A DNA stretch of 64,000 bases from Cellulomonas fimi ATCC 484 (GCF_000212695.1 NC_015514.1:4092001-4156000), one strand, 5' to 3'; shown: positions 25,139 to 36,082, counted from the first letter of the stretch. Notes: generated by a model not told the origin, from the letters alone. Translations and numbers: made by a program.

Positions 25139-25809
25139 CGCGCGTGCTGCTGGCCGACGACCACGCGGCGATCCGCGCCGGGCTGCGGCTCCTGCTCGAG
25201 CAGGGCGGGATCGAGGTGGTCGGGGAGGCCGCCGACGGGCAGGCCGCGATCACGAACGCCCGCGCGCTGCGCCCCGACGTGGTCCTCATGGACGTGCGGA
25301 TGCCCGGCGTCGACGGCATCGAGGCGACGCGTGTCATCACGCGCGAGGGGCTCGCGGACGTCGTCGCCCTCACGACGTTCGACCTCGACGAGTACGTGCT
25401 CGGGATGCTGCGCGCCGGGGCCGTCGGGTTCCTGCTGAAGACCACGGGCGCCGCCGCGCTGGTCGACGCGGTGCAGCGCGTCGCCGCGGGCGACGGGGTC
25501 CTCGCGCCCGAGGTCACGCGACGGCTGCTCGCCGACCTCGTCGCGGCCGCGCCCGCCGCGGACACCCCCACGGCCGCGCCGGGGGCCGGTGGCGTCCACG
25601 CGGCGGCGGTCGCGTCCCTCACCGCCCGCGAGCGCGACGTGCTCGCGTGCCTCGGCGCGGGGATGTCGAACGCCGAGCTCGCCGACGCCCTCGTCATCAC
25701 CGAGGCCACCGCGAAGACGCACGTCAGCCGCGTGCTCGCGAAGCTGGGCTGCGCGTCGCGCGTGCAGGCGGCGATCGTCGCCGTCGAGGCGGGCGTCGTC
25801 CGCGCCTAG
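25135..25809 (+). CDS. NarL/FixJ-family response regulator
   Basis: 224 residues. The receiver domain (about 1-120) has acidic residues D8/D9 in [13 protein letters not shown], phospho-acceptor D53 in [10 protein letters not shown], and [11 protein letters not shown]. An Ala/Pro linker follows, then a LuxR-type helix-turn-helix ([15 protein letters not shown], then [16 protein letters not shown]). It is translationally coupled to the kinase gene and should be its partner. The target genes are unknown. Both flanking genes on the other strand are candidates. Confidence 0.94.
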   Translation: MTRVLLADDHAAIRAGLRLLLEQGGIEVVGEAADGQAAITNARALRPDVVLMDVRMPGVDGIEATRVITREGLADVVALTTFDLDEYVLGMLRAGAVGFLLKTTGAAALVDAVQRVAAGDGVLAPEVTRRLLADLVAAAPAADTPTAAPGAGGVHAAAVASLTARERDVLACLGAGMSNAELADALVITEATAKTHVSRVLAKLGCASRVQAAIVAVEAGVVRA

Positions 25810-27215
25810 CCGCGTCCCGCTCCGGGTCGGGCGTCCGCGGGGTCGGTGCCGTCGCCCTCCGCGGCCGGTGGCCGCCACCCGACGACCGGGGCGGTGCGCC
25901 GGACGAGCAGCGGACCGGCGATCCTGCCGACGACGCTCGCCCCCGCGTCCCGCAGGGCCACGGCGACCGGCGACGTCCACGTCGTGGGCCGGCCCACCTG
26001 GGCGGACATGCGCTGCACGCGTCGTGTGCGCGGCAGCCGCTCGGCCGTGTACGCGGCGAGGGCCGCGGGCACCCCCGCGGGGTCGGGGTGCGCGACCGGC
26101 GCCGCGGGCTGGGCGGAGGCCGGTGCGGGTCCCGGGCGGCCGGTCGGCGGGTTGCGGTGCCGTCCGAGCAGGACGCCGAGCGTCACCGCGTCCTCGAGCG
26201 CCTGGCAGCCGCCCTGGCCGAGGTTCGGGGTCATCGCGTGGGCGGCGTCGCCGAGCAGCGCGACACGACCCACGTCGAACCGTGGCAGGGGTGTCGCGAG
26301 CCAGCGCAGGTCGTGCCGCAGGACGTCGCTTTCCGACAACCGGTCCAGGACCGCCGGGATCGGGTCGTGCCACGTCACGAAGCGTCGGCGGAGCTCCGCG
26401 ACCTCGTCGTCGCTGCGGGTGCCGGGCGGCAGGACCGCCGTCGCGTACCCGTAGACGCGGCCGTCGGCGAGCGGTGCGAGGCCCACGACCGACCCTCGTC
26501 CCCACGTCTCCGCTGGGACCAGACCCTCGGGCGCGGGGACCACGAAACGCCACGCGACGACTCCCGTCGCGACGGGCCCGGGGTGCTCCGGGAAGAGCGC
26601 CGTGCGCGTGCGCGAGTCGATCCCGTCGGCGGCGACGACGAGGTCCGCGTCGAGCACGTCCGGGGTGTCGGTGGGTCGGCCCGTCGGGTGCACCGTCACC
26701 TGCGCGCGCCGGGTCGCGTCACCCGCGTCGACGACGGCCGCCTCCACGCCCGTGCGCAGTGCGCCGTCCGGCAGCGCCCGGACCAGCAGGTCCACGAGCC
26801 GCGCACGGTGCACGACGACGGTCGACTCCCCGAGCGCCTCGCCGGCCGCGGTCGCGTCGGCGCGCACGAGCCACCGTCCGTCGGCGCGGCGGATCCCGAT
26901 CTCGCCGCGCAGGGCCGCCATCGCGCGCACCTCGTCGGCGACGCCGAGCGCGTCGAGCGCCCGGATCGCGTTGGGCGCGAGCGCGATGCCCGCCCCGACG
27001 GGTTCGAGCGCAGGTGCCCGCTCGAGGACGGTCACGGACCAGCCCGACCGGGCGAGCCCGACGGCGGCGGCCAGCCCGCCGATCCCGGCCCCCAGGACGA
27101 GCGCCGTCGGGAGCACCGGCCCGTCCTGGCCATCCCGCACGGGTCCGCCGCGACCCGGACCGCCCTCGGCAGAGCCGCCGTCGTCGCCCGACCCGGCACC
27201 GCCGGCGGGGCTCAC
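25806..27215 (-). CDS. Class A FAD-dependent monooxygenase
   Basis: 469 residues from the GTG at 27215. The FAD P-loop is LVLGAGIGGLAAAVGL followed by VTVLER. The DG motif region is LVVAADGIDSRTRTALFP, and the second FAD motif is VALLGDAAHAMTPNLGQGGC. These match the salicylate/p-hydroxybenzoate hydroxylase family, which adds one O atom to aromatic or related substrates using NAD(P)H. An insertion rich in Pro and Ala occurs near 380-400. The GTGA overlap with the preceding oxidoreductase gene makes the two a translation-coupled pair. Its last bases overlap the 3' end of the response-regulator gene on the other strand. Confidence 0.9.
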   Translation of the reverse strand: MSPAGGAGSGDDGGSAEGGPGRGGPVRDGQDGPVLPTALVLGAGIGGLAAAVGLARSGWSVTVLERAPALEPVGAGIALAPNAIRALDALGVADEVRAMAALRGEIGIRRADGRWLVRADATAAGEALGESTVVVHRARLVDLLVRALPDGALRTGVEAAVVDAGDATRRAQVTVHPTGRPTDTPDVLDADLVVAADGIDSRTRTALFPEHPGPVATGVVAWRFVVPAPEGLVPAETWGRGSVVGLAPLADGRVYGYATAVLPPGTRSDDEVAELRRRFVTWHDPIPAVLDRLSESDVLRHDLRWLATPLPRFDVGRVALLGDAAHAMTPNLGQGGCQALEDAVTLGVLLGRHRNPPTGRPGPAPASAQPAAPVAHPDPAGVPAALAAYTAERLPRTRRVQRMSAQVGRPTTWTSPVAVALRDAGASVVGRIAGPLLVRRTAPVVGWRPPAAEGDGTDPADARPGAGRG

Positions 27216-28300
27216 GCGTCCGCCCACGCCTCGCGTCCGGTGCGGACCGTCTCGCCCGTGCGGGCCGACTCCTCGATCGCGAGCCCCAGCAGGTGGTCCT
27301 GGCACCCGTCGGCGAGCGGGTACGGCGGCGGGCCGTCGCCGCGCACCCAGGCACCGGAGTCGGCGAGCAGCGTCGCGACCGCGAGGTCGTCGTCGGCGAG
27401 CCGAGCACCGTCGAACGGGTTCCGGTACAGCACGCGTCCGTCGAGGCTCAGGTGCTGCAGGTCGAACCCGTCGAGGTCCTGCTCGATCCCCGACGCACGG
27501 CGCACGATCGACGAGGTGACGATCGTCTGCTCGTCGACCCAGCGCGTCACCGAGTCGCCCACGACCTCGCCGTGCGAGCCGCGGACGGTGATCCGGTTGG
27601 TGCGCAGCGGGTTGTGCCACTGGTTCTCGGTGAAGTCGTAGAGCGCGCTGCGACCGTCGCCGAAGTCGAGGGTCGCGAGCAGCGTCCAGCGGTCCTGCGG
27701 CTGCGTCTCGCCCGTCCAGCCGTCGCGGCTGCGGGGGTCGATCAGCGGCGCCGTGAACCGGCTGGTGCGCACCGCGACCTCGCCTCGGCCGGCGCGCAGG
27801 AGCCGCCGGACGAGACCGACGGCGTGGTACAGGTGCGTCGACGAGACCTGCACGCTCGTCGGCGTGCCGATCAGCCCGTCCTCGACGAGCCGGATGCGGG
27901 CCTGGTGCGCGGGCATCGAGGGGCTGTGCTCCGCGACCTGGACGAGCCCGCTGCTGCCGACGTCCGCCCACAGTGCGCGCAGGCCGTCCGCGTCGGGCGC
28001 GGGCGGTGTCTCGGCGAGCACCGGGACGCCGCGGGCCACGAGCTCGCGCGTGACCTCGGGCGTCACCGGCCACGGCACGGAGACGACGACGAGCTCCGGT
28101 CGGGCCGCGAGGAGCTCGTCGACGGTCCGGACGGTCCCCACGCCCCACTCCTGCTCGACGACCGCGCCGCTCTCGGCGGTGCGCGTCACGACGCCCACGC
28201 ACGCGAACCTGTCCGGCATCTGCCGGGCCGCGCGGAGGAAGAACCCCGACCGCCACCCGCTGCCGACCACGCCGAACCTCAGAGGTGCGCTGCTCGCCAT
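27212..28300 (-). CDS. Gfo/Idh/MocA-family oxidoreductase
   Basis: 362 residues from the ATG at 28300. The N-terminal NAD(P) fold is LRFGVVGSGWRSGFFLRAA, then VGVVTRTAE and VVVSVPWPVTPEVTRELV, with the EKP-like position reading AETPPAP. The C-terminal domain has the typical beta-sheet substrate half (RFTAPLIDPRSRDGW, SHGEVVGDSV). The family oxidises or reduces sugars and related polyols. The changed EKP motif (ETP in place of EKP, losing the usual lysine) means activity may differ from sugar dehydrogenases. It is coupled to the flavin monooxygenase downstream. Confidence 0.88.
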   Translation of the reverse strand: MASSAPLRFGVVGSGWRSGFFLRAARQMPDRFACVGVVTRTAESGAVVEQEWGVGTVRTVDELLAARPELVVVSVPWPVTPEVTRELVARGVPVLAETPPAPDADGLRALWADVGSSGLVQVAEHSPSMPAHQARIRLVEDGLIGTPTSVQVSSTHLYHAVGLVRRLLRAGRGEVAVRTSRFTAPLIDPRSRDGWTGETQPQDRWTLLATLDFGDGRSALYDFTENQWHNPLRTNRITVRGSHGEVVGDSVTRWVDEQTIVTSSIVRRASGIEQDLDGFDLQHLSLDGRVLYRNPFDGARLADDDLAVATLLADSGAWVRGDGPPPYPLADGCQDHLLGLAIEESARTGETVRTGREAWADA

Positions 28301-28367
28301 GACCGTCCCTCGTCCCCGTCGCCGCCCGAACGTCCCGAGGCTAACCCGCCCCGACCCGCGCCCCGGC

Positions 28368-28439
28368 GCCGAGCTCGTCAGTCCCGGCCGAGGTCGCCAG
28401 CTCCAGCTGACGAGCTCGGCCCGAGGTGACGAGCTCGGC
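28368..28439. repeat. Intergenic palindromic element, copy 1
   Basis: A perfect 13-bp inverted pair (gccgagctcgtca at 28368-28380; tgacgagctcggc at 28408-28420) plus a further direct copy of the right arm at 28427-28439. On the minus strand it lies after the stop of the NmrA-type gene, preceded by a C-rich tract beginning TGACCCACCC. It resembles the element at 34887-34958. It may act as a terminator or a REP-like element. Confidence 0.65.
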
Positions 28440-28481
28440 GGAGGGCGTGCTGGGGGGGTGGGGAGTCGGGGGTGGGGTGGG

Positions 28482-29339
28482 TCAGGCGCGGGCGGCGCGG
28501 AGGGTCTCGACCAGCGGGACCGTCGGGCGGCCCACGAGGGTGCGCAGGTCGGCGGTGGCGTCGGCCAGGTCGCCGCGCGCGATCCCCTCGTCCAGCCCGA
28601 CGAGGAACGCGATCGTCCCGGCGTCGAGGCCCGCCTGCTCGAGGATCGCGCGGTGCTCGTCGGCCGGCACGGCGCGGTGCACGACGGGCGTGCCCAGCAC
28701 CTCGGCGGCCGCCGCGGCGAGGTCGTCGTGCGTCCACGCGACGTCACCGCTGAGCTCGTAGACGCGGTCGTCGTGCCCGTCGGTCGACAGGACGACGGCG
28801 GCCGCGGCGGCGTAGTCGTCGCGCGGGGCGCTCGCGACCCGGCCCGCTCCCGTGCTCGACACGACGACGCCGGTCGCGGCGGCCTGGTCGAGGACCGGCA
28901 GGTAGTTCTCGTGGTACCAGTTGTTGCGCAGGACGGTCCACGTCAGGCCCGACGCGCGCAGGACCTCCTCGGTGGCGCGGTGCTCGGCGGCGAGGGCGAG
29001 CGGCGTGGTGTCGGCGTGCGGGGCGCTCGTGTAGACGACGCGGCGCACGCCCGCGGCCCGCGCGGCCTCGATCGCGGCGGTGTGCTGCGGGACGCGACGA
29101 CCGACCTCGCTGCCGGAGACGAGCAGGACGGTCTCGGCGCCGTCGAACGCGGCGGTCAGCGTCGCCGGGTCGTCGAAGTCGGCGACGGCCGTGCGGACGC
29201 CGCGTGCGGCGAGGTCCGCGATCCGGTCGACGGAGCGGCCCGTCGCGACGATCTCCTGCGCGGGCGTGCCGAGCTCCAGCAGGTGCTCGACGACGAGGCG
29301 GCCGAGGTGGCCCGTGGCTCCGGTGACGACGATCGACAT
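28482..29339 (-). CDS. NmrA-type NAD(P)-binding reductase (quinone oxidoreductase-like)
   Basis: 285 residues from the ATG at 29339. MSIVVTGATGHLGRLVVEHL is the NAD(P)H-binding motif, followed by VATGRSVDRIADLAARGV and ADFDDPATLTAAFDGAE. GLTWTVLRNNWYHENYLP marks the NmrA/QorB class of atypical SDRs. QorB-type enzymes reduce quinones with NADPH. It is divergent from an HxlR regulator with a shared operator, so it is probably induced by quinone, disulfide or electrophile stress. Its 3' side carries a C-rich tract and palindromic element. Confidence 0.88.
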   Translation of the reverse strand: MSIVVTGATGHLGRLVVEHLLELGTPAQEIVATGRSVDRIADLAARGVRTAVADFDDPATLTAAFDGAETVLLVSGSEVGRRVPQHTAAIEAARAAGVRRVVYTSAPHADTTPLALAAEHRATEEVLRASGLTWTVLRNNWYHENYLPVLDQAAATGVVVSSTGAGRVASAPRDDYAAAAAVVLSTDGHDDRVYELSGDVAWTHDDLAAAAAEVLGTPVVHRAVPADEHRAILEQAGLDAGTIAFLVGLDEGIARGDLADATADLRTLVGRPTVPLVETLRAARA

Positions 29340-29427
29340 GGTGTTCCTCTCGCTGGCCCGACGACGCGGGCGACGGTGTGTCGCCGTGGTCAACCACAGC
29401 CCACCGGAGCACCTTCCCGTCGGAGGG

Positions 29428-29449
29428 TACCCACTTCGTCGTAAGGTAC
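29428..29449. promoter_or_regulatory. HxlR-type operator between hxlR-like and NmrA-type genes
   Basis: An inverted repeat GTACC (29428-29432) N12 GGTAC (29445-29449). The right half overlaps a TAAGGT -10 (29442-29447) placed 6 bases before the GTG of the regulator, which points to leaderless, autoregulated expression. The left half sits in an 8-base palindrome gggtaccc. Confidence 0.6.
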
Positions 29450-29453
29450 GGAC

Positions 29454-29831
29454 GTGACGGTGAGCAACGAGGTCAGCGTGCTGGACAGGCTGCTGACGAA
29501 CGGGATCCTGGCATCGGCATGCCCGACCCGGGTGGTCCTGGACCACGTGACCAGCAAGTGGGGCGTCCTGCTGCTCGTCGCCCTGTCGGAGCGGTCGCTG
29601 CGGTGGGGCGAGCTGCGCCGCGTCGTCGAGGGCATCAGCGAGAAGATGCTCGCGCAGACGCTGCGGACCCTCGAGGCGGACGGCCTGGTGCACCGCGAGG
29701 TGACCGCGACCGTGCCGCCGCGGGTCGACTACTCGCTGACGCCGCTCGGGACCGAGCTCGTCGCCCGCCTGCTGCCGCTCATGGAGTGGGTCGCCGACCA
29801 CGCGGACGCGATCGTCGGCGACCGCACCTGA
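29454..29831 (+). CDS. HxlR-family winged-helix transcriptional regulator
   Basis: 125 residues from the GTG at 29454. ACPTRVVLDHVTSKWGVLLL begins the HxlR domain. The conserved N-terminal cysteine in SACPTR is the redox-sensing residue in YodB/QorR-type members. RWGELRRVVEGISEKMLAQT is the recognition region and LEADGLVHREV the wing. It likely represses itself and the divergent NmrA-type gene and is released by thiol-reactive compounds. That inference rests on family and layout. Confidence 0.9.
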   Translation: MTVSNEVSVLDRLLTNGILASACPTRVVLDHVTSKWGVLLLVALSERSLRWGELRRVVEGISEKMLAQTLRTLEADGLVHREVTATVPPRVDYSLTPLGTELVARLLPLMEWVADHADAIVGDRT

Positions 29832-29920
29832 CGTCCCCCGCGCGGCTCGTGCGTGCGCGACGGCCGGGGCAGGTGAGAGTCTTCGACCTGCACAGCACCG
29901 GGGCTGGTCGAAGGGGTCGC

Positions 29921-30601
29921 ATGCACACCGCCGTCAACGTCGTCGTCGCACTCGTCCGGTTCGCCATCGCGACCCTCGCCCTCGTCGGCACCAAGGACAT
30001 CTGGATGCGGGGCGACCTCGACGGCCTCGCGTACTTCACCAACCAGGCCGGGCTGATGCTCGCGGTCGTGATGATCTGGGCGGGCGTCGCGTCGGTGCTG
30101 GGCCGACGTCAGCCGCCCGCGTGGCTCAAGGGCGGCGTGACGCTGTTCCTCGCGATCACCGGGCTGATCTCGTTCTTCGTGCTCGCCCCGGAGGCGGCCG
30201 ACGCACCCGCGGTCGCGTTCGGCCTCACGTCGGGCACCATCGAGCACGAGATCACGCCCGTCGCGGCGTTCCTCGACTTCCTGCTGCTCGACGCGCACCG
30301 GCGGCTGCGGCTGCGGCACGCGGCGTACTGGCTCGGGTACCTGCTGGCGTACTGCGTGTTCGCGACCGTCCGCGGGCTCGTCTGGGACCTCGGCTACCCG
30401 TACGGGTTCGTCGACCTCGACGAGCTCGGCTGGGGCGGGCTCGGCCTCAACGTCCTGGTGTACGGCGTCGGCTTCTACGTCCTCGGGCTCGCGCTCGTCG
30501 GGATCGACCGCGTCCTGCCGGCGCGCGCCCTCGTCGGCTACCCGGTGCCGGACCCGGTGCGGGCGCACGACGAGGCCCGCCAGGTCGACGCGGTCGCCTG
30601 A
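29921..30601 (+). CDS. Pr6Pr-type multi-pass membrane protein
   Basis: 226 residues from the ATG at 29921, with aaggggt upstream. About six hydrophobic helices are seen. Typical segments are GLAYFTNQAGLMLAVVMIWA, KGGVTLFLAITGLISFFVLA, and EHEITPVAAFLDFLLLDAHR. The motif FTNQ and the HEITP segment are features of the Pr6Pr/FAR-17a-like membrane family, from memory. In the eukaryotic family, members hydrolyse fatty-acid esters; the bacterial function is unknown. The C-terminus is short and charged. Confidence 0.75.
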   Translation: MHTAVNVVVALVRFAIATLALVGTKDIWMRGDLDGLAYFTNQAGLMLAVVMIWAGVASVLGRRQPPAWLKGGVTLFLAITGLISFFVLAPEAADAPAVAFGLTSGTIEHEITPVAAFLDFLLLDAHRRLRLRHAAYWLGYLLAYCVFATVRGLVWDLGYPYGFVDLDELGWGGLGLNVLVYGVGFYVLGLALVGIDRVLPARALVGYPVPDPVRAHDEARQVDAVA

Positions 30602-30617
30602 CGGGCCTCGGGGGTGG

Positions 30618-31037
30618 TCACGCCGCCGGCGTCCCCGCGATGTTGACGAGCCACGTCGTCCCGAACTTGTCCACGACCATGCCGAAGCTGTCGCCCCACG
30701 GCGCGACCGTGAGCGGCTCGAGGACCGTCCCCCCGGCGGCGAGGGCGTCGTAGAAGCCCCGCAGCTTCGCCTCGTCGTCACCGCTCAGCGACACCGAGAT
30801 CGACGAGGCGGGCGCGAGGTCCATGTGCGCGGGCACGTCGGCCGCCATGAGCGTGAGGCCGTCGGGCGTCGTGAGCTGGCTGTGCATGACCTTGTCGGCG
30901 TCCGCCGGGTCCTGCGCCATGCCGTAGTCGGCGAACGTGCTCACGTTGAGCTCGCCACCGAGAACCGACTGGTAGAACTCCATCGCCTCCCGCGTGCCGG
31001 TGCGGAAGTTCAGGTACGGGTTGAGCGTCACGGCCAT
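30618..31037 (-). CDS. VOC-fold protein, PhnB/glyoxalase-like
   Basis: 139 residues from the ATG at 31037, with a gaggagca ribosome site. LNPYLNFRTGTREAMEFYQS and LGGELNVSTFADYGMAQDP open the domain. GDDEAKLRGFYDALAAGGTV and PWGDSFGMVVDKFGTTWLVN close it. This pattern matches the PhnB-like (3-demethylubiquinone-type) VOC group. Members bind a metal or small molecule, and the exact reaction is unknown. It ends 17 bases from the convergent Pr6Pr-type gene. Confidence 0.88.
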   Translation of the reverse strand: MAVTLNPYLNFRTGTREAMEFYQSVLGGELNVSTFADYGMAQDPADADKVMHSQLTTPDGLTLMAADVPAHMDLAPASSISVSLSGDDEAKLRGFYDALAAGGTVLEPLTVAPWGDSFGMVVDKFGTTWLVNIAGTPAA

Positions 31038-31110
31038 GGGGTGCTCCTCGTCCGTCGGGTGCTGACCTGCCCCATCGTGGCCCCGACCACCCACACGCCG
31101 ACAGGGAGGG

Positions 31111-31521
31111 TCAGGCGGTGGCGGCCTCGTCCACGTCGGCCGTCCGCGGCAGCACGAGGTCGGCGAGCCCCGCCGGCACCTCCGCCGCACCCGGGCCGCC
31201 CGCGCGCAGCCAGCCCTCCAGGTCGGCCGTCGCGTCGTCGCCAGAGAGCCGCTCGAACCACACGGGCACCACGCCCGCCCGACGCTGCGAGGAGCACGGA
31301 CGCGCGACGACGACGTCGCCCCGCTCGCACTCGTCGAGGCAGTCGACGAACGTCAGCCGGGCAGCCCCGTCCGCGGCGAGCCGCCGCAGCCGCTCCGCCT
31401 GCCCGCCGGGCAGCGGGTCGGACCCGCCCGCGGTCTCCCCCGCGCACAGCGCGCACGCCGTCAGCCCGGGCACGTCCTCGGCCGGGCGCGCGCGGCGGGG
31501 GGACGGGCGGTCGGCGGTCAC
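31111..31521 (-). CDS. Thioredoxin-fold [2Fe-2S] ferredoxin-like protein
   Basis: 136 residues. ACALCAGETAGG supplies two cysteines; FVDCLDECERGDVVVARP supplies two more in the CxxxC pattern typical of thioredoxin-like ferredoxins. The C-terminal half is acidic, with no motif. It probably binds a [2Fe-2S] cluster and transfers electrons in the cytoplasm. No partner enzyme lies beside it, so its redox partner is unknown. Upstream of the start on the minus strand are two short open frames I do not consider coding. Confidence 0.7.
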   Translation of the reverse strand: MTADRPSPRRARPAEDVPGLTACALCAGETAGGSDPLPGGQAERLRRLAADGAARLTFVDCLDECERGDVVVARPCSSQRRAGVVPVWFERLSGDDATADLEGWLRAGGPGAAEVPAGLADLVLPRTADVDEAATA

Positions 31522-31624
31522 CGGAGCACAGTACGCGGGCGCCCGGCCCGGCTCGCACGGCCGCAGGTCAGGCCCGCGGCGCCCCGTCCGGGACCGCGGG
31601 CCGACCGGTCGGCGTCGTCCCGGC

Positions 31625-32293
31625 TCAATGCGTCATGCCCTCCATGCTCGAGCCGTCGTCCATGACGTGCGTCGGCTCCCAGCCGGCCACCGCCGGGTCG
31701 AGCATGCCCGCGATCATCGCGACGTGCGCCACGACGAGGAACACCCCGACGAGCGTCGCGTGCACCTGCAGCCGGCGCCGGTCGTCCCAGCCGGCACCGA
31801 CGACGCGCGTCTCCAGCAGCGTCATCCCGTACAGCGGCACGATCCCCAGCAGGTAGAACCCGACCGCGACGACGTCCACCCAGCCGCGCCAGCCGCCGCT
31901 CGTCGTCAGCGGCACGACCGCGTGCCGCATCAGGTACACGACGACGCCGAGGAAGTAGAACCCCACGACGAGCCCCGCGTACCGGTTGAGCCGCGCCACC
32001 GCGACGGGCACCTGCCGGCGGAACAGGATCGCGAGCTCGCTCACCGCGATCGTCTCGGCCAGGATCACCGGCACGGCCATGAACAGCAGCAGGTTCCACG
32101 GCTGGTTCGCGGCGAGCAGGCCCATGTAGTGCGTCGAGCCCATGTCCTCCCCCGCGGGCCACGCAGGCAGCAGCAGCGCGACCGCGGCGATGACGACGCT
32201 GACCGCGGCGACCGCCGCGACACGGGTCCCGTGCCCGCGGACCGCGGAGGTGCGGTCGACGGACCCGGCAGACGACGGGGCTGTGGTGACCAT
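31625..32293 (-). CDS. DUF6803-like multi-pass membrane protein
   Basis: 222 residues from the ATG at 32293, with cgaaggga as ribosome site. Six helices are likely. The first is VAAVAAVSVVIAAVALLLPA, followed by the conserved segment THYMGLLAANQPWNLLLFMA and then VAMIAGMLDPAVAGWEP. The tail holds several Met and His residues (HVMDDGSSMEGMTH), which could bind metal such as copper. The HYMGLL...QPWNLL pattern matches my memory of DUF6803. Function unknown. Confidence 0.72.
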   Translation of the reverse strand: MVTTAPSSAGSVDRTSAVRGHGTRVAAVAAVSVVIAAVALLLPAWPAGEDMGSTHYMGLLAANQPWNLLLFMAVPVILAETIAVSELAILFRRQVPVAVARLNRYAGLVVGFYFLGVVVYLMRHAVVPLTTSGGWRGWVDVVAVGFYLLGIVPLYGMTLLETRVVGAGWDDRRRLQVHATLVGVFLVVAHVAMIAGMLDPAVAGWEPTHVMDDGSSMEGMTH

Positions 32294-32646
32294 GAGACGT
32301 CCCTTCGGCGAGCGCCGGCACGTCCGGCGACGACACCACCGTCGGGGCGACGTGTCGTGCCGGTGCTCATGGACGATGAAGATCCGGTCAAGCCGCCGCC
32401 GCGCGCCCCGCTCCGGCCCGCCCCCGGGGACCAACGACCCACCCGTCGCCGCCCCTCGACGCGCCGCGGCGGGTCCGGGACCACGCCGACGGCCGTGCAG
32501 CTCGGGGTCGATGCGGCCGGTCGCTCGACGTCCGCACCCTCGGCCCCGAGGCGCGGCGGCTCCTCGGGGCGTGACCGGGCGGCCGGTCGCACCCTCCCGT
32601 AGCGTCGACGCGGCACGGTCCTCGTCCGGTCCCGGAGGTGACGTCG

Positions 32647-34860
<2,214 letters not shown>

Positions 34861-34886
34861 CCCACCCACCCCGGCCCCCCTTCCTC

Positions 34887-34958
34887 GCCGAGATCGCGAG
34901 GTCCTGCCGAGATCGCGAGCTGCGGCTCACGAGCTCGGCACGTTCTCGCGATCTCGGC
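34887..34958. repeat. Intergenic palindromic element, copy 2
   Basis: Two direct copies of gccgagatcgcgag (34887-34900, 34906-34919) and one inverted copy (34945-34958) enclose a related cgagctcggc at 34930-34939. It follows the stop of the YyaL-type gene and a C-rich tract starting TGACCCACCC, the same arrangement as copy 1 at 28368-28439. G-rich DNA (34981-35030) follows. Confidence 0.65.
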
Positions 34959-35131
34959 GGGGCACGGAGGGTGCCGACGAGCGGGGTGGGGGATCGGGGT
35001 GGCGAAACGATTTGGTGGGGGGGTGGGGGGCGGTCGGGCGGGCGCACCCAGCCGTCGTCCAGGAAAGTCGCGTACCGTTCCCGAGTCCGCCGCTCGACCC
35101 CGGGCGGGACCCGAACCGACGGAGGACCCTC

Positions 35132-36082
35132 GTGCGCCGCACGACCACCGCCCGCGCGATCGCCGCAGCGACCACCGCGCTCGTCCTGTCCCTCTCGCTC
35201 GCCGCCTGCTCGGGCGACGGCGGCTCCGACGACTCCCCGTCCGCCGACGCCAGCGCGTCGGTCAGCGCGGCCCAGGCCGCCGACCAGGCCGCCCTCGCGA
35301 AGGTCAAGGTCGAGGGCGAGCCGGGTGAGGAGCCGAAGGTCACGCTCCCCAGCACCCCGTTCAACGTGACGACCTTCGTCGCACACCTCGTGCAGGACGG
35401 TGACGGCGCCGCGATCGAGGACGGCCAGAACCTCACGGTCCACATGGTCATGGTGAGCGGCACGGACGGCTCGACGATGGGCTCGACGTACCCCGACAGC
35501 CCGGAGACGGTCACGGCCGGCGCCACGAGCATCGCGGAGCTCGACAAGGAGCTCGAGGGCGCGCACGTCGGCGCCCGGGTGCTCGTCGCGCTCTCGTCGG
35601 GCGAGAACAACACGCAGGTGTACGCGATGGAGGTCGTCGACGCGGTGACGATCCCGGACCGCGCGGAGGGCGAGGCGGTCGCGCCCGTCGAGGGCCTGCC
35701 GACCGTCACGCTGGGCGAGGACGGCGCACCGTCGATCACGCCGTCGACGGCCGCGGCGCCGACGACGCTCGTCGCGCAGCCGCTCATCAAGGGCTCGGGC
35801 CCGGCGGTCGAGTCCGGCCAGACGGTCACCGTGAAGTACACCGGCTGGCTGTGGGACGGCACGGAGTTCGACTCGTCCTGGTCGAAGGACACGACGTTCC
35901 CGTTCCAGGTCGGCGCGGGTCAGGTCATCCCGGGCTGGGACACGGGCGTCACGGGCCAGACGGTCGGCAGCCAGGTGCTGCTCGTCGTCCCGCCGGACCA
36001 GGGCTACGGCGACCAGGACAACGGCACGATCCCCGCGAACTCGACGCTCGTCTTCGTCGTCGACATCCTCGACGCCCGCTGA
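35132..36082 (+). CDS. FKBP-type peptidyl-prolyl isomerase lipoprotein
   Basis: 316 residues from the GTG at 35132, with ggagga 5 bases upstream. The lipoprotein signal ends in LAAC (C26). Residues about 65-180 look like a degenerate FKBP domain (FVAHLVQDGDGAAIEDGQNL, then HVGARVLVAL). The C-terminal domain is a good FKBP: TVKYTGWLWDGTEFDSSW, VGAGQVIPGWDTGVTGQTVG, VPPDQGYGDQDNGTIPANST. It catalyses cis-trans proline isomerisation to help secreted proteins fold on the outer face of the membrane. A stem-loop follows the gene. Confidence 0.93.
   Translation: MRRTTTARAIAAATTALVLSLSLAACSGDGGSDDSPSADASASVSAAQAADQAALAKVKVEGEPGEEPKVTLPSTPFNVTTFVAHLVQDGDGAAIEDGQNLTVHMVMVSGTDGSTMGSTYPDSPETVTAGATSIAELDKELEGAHVGARVLVALSSGENNTQVYAMEVVDAVTIPDRAEGEAVAPVEGLPTVTLGEDGAPSITPSTAAAPTTLVAQPLIKGSGPAVESGQTVTVKYTGWLWDGTEFDSSWSKDTTFPFQVGAGQVIPGWDTGVTGQTVGSQVLLVVPPDQGYGDQDNGTIPANSTLVFVVDILDAR

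Noticed and set aside
34861..35131. Plus-strand frame with Pro-rich protein across the palindromic element
   Set aside because: Low-complexity proline and arginine runs come from the C-rich DNA; no start signal or family.
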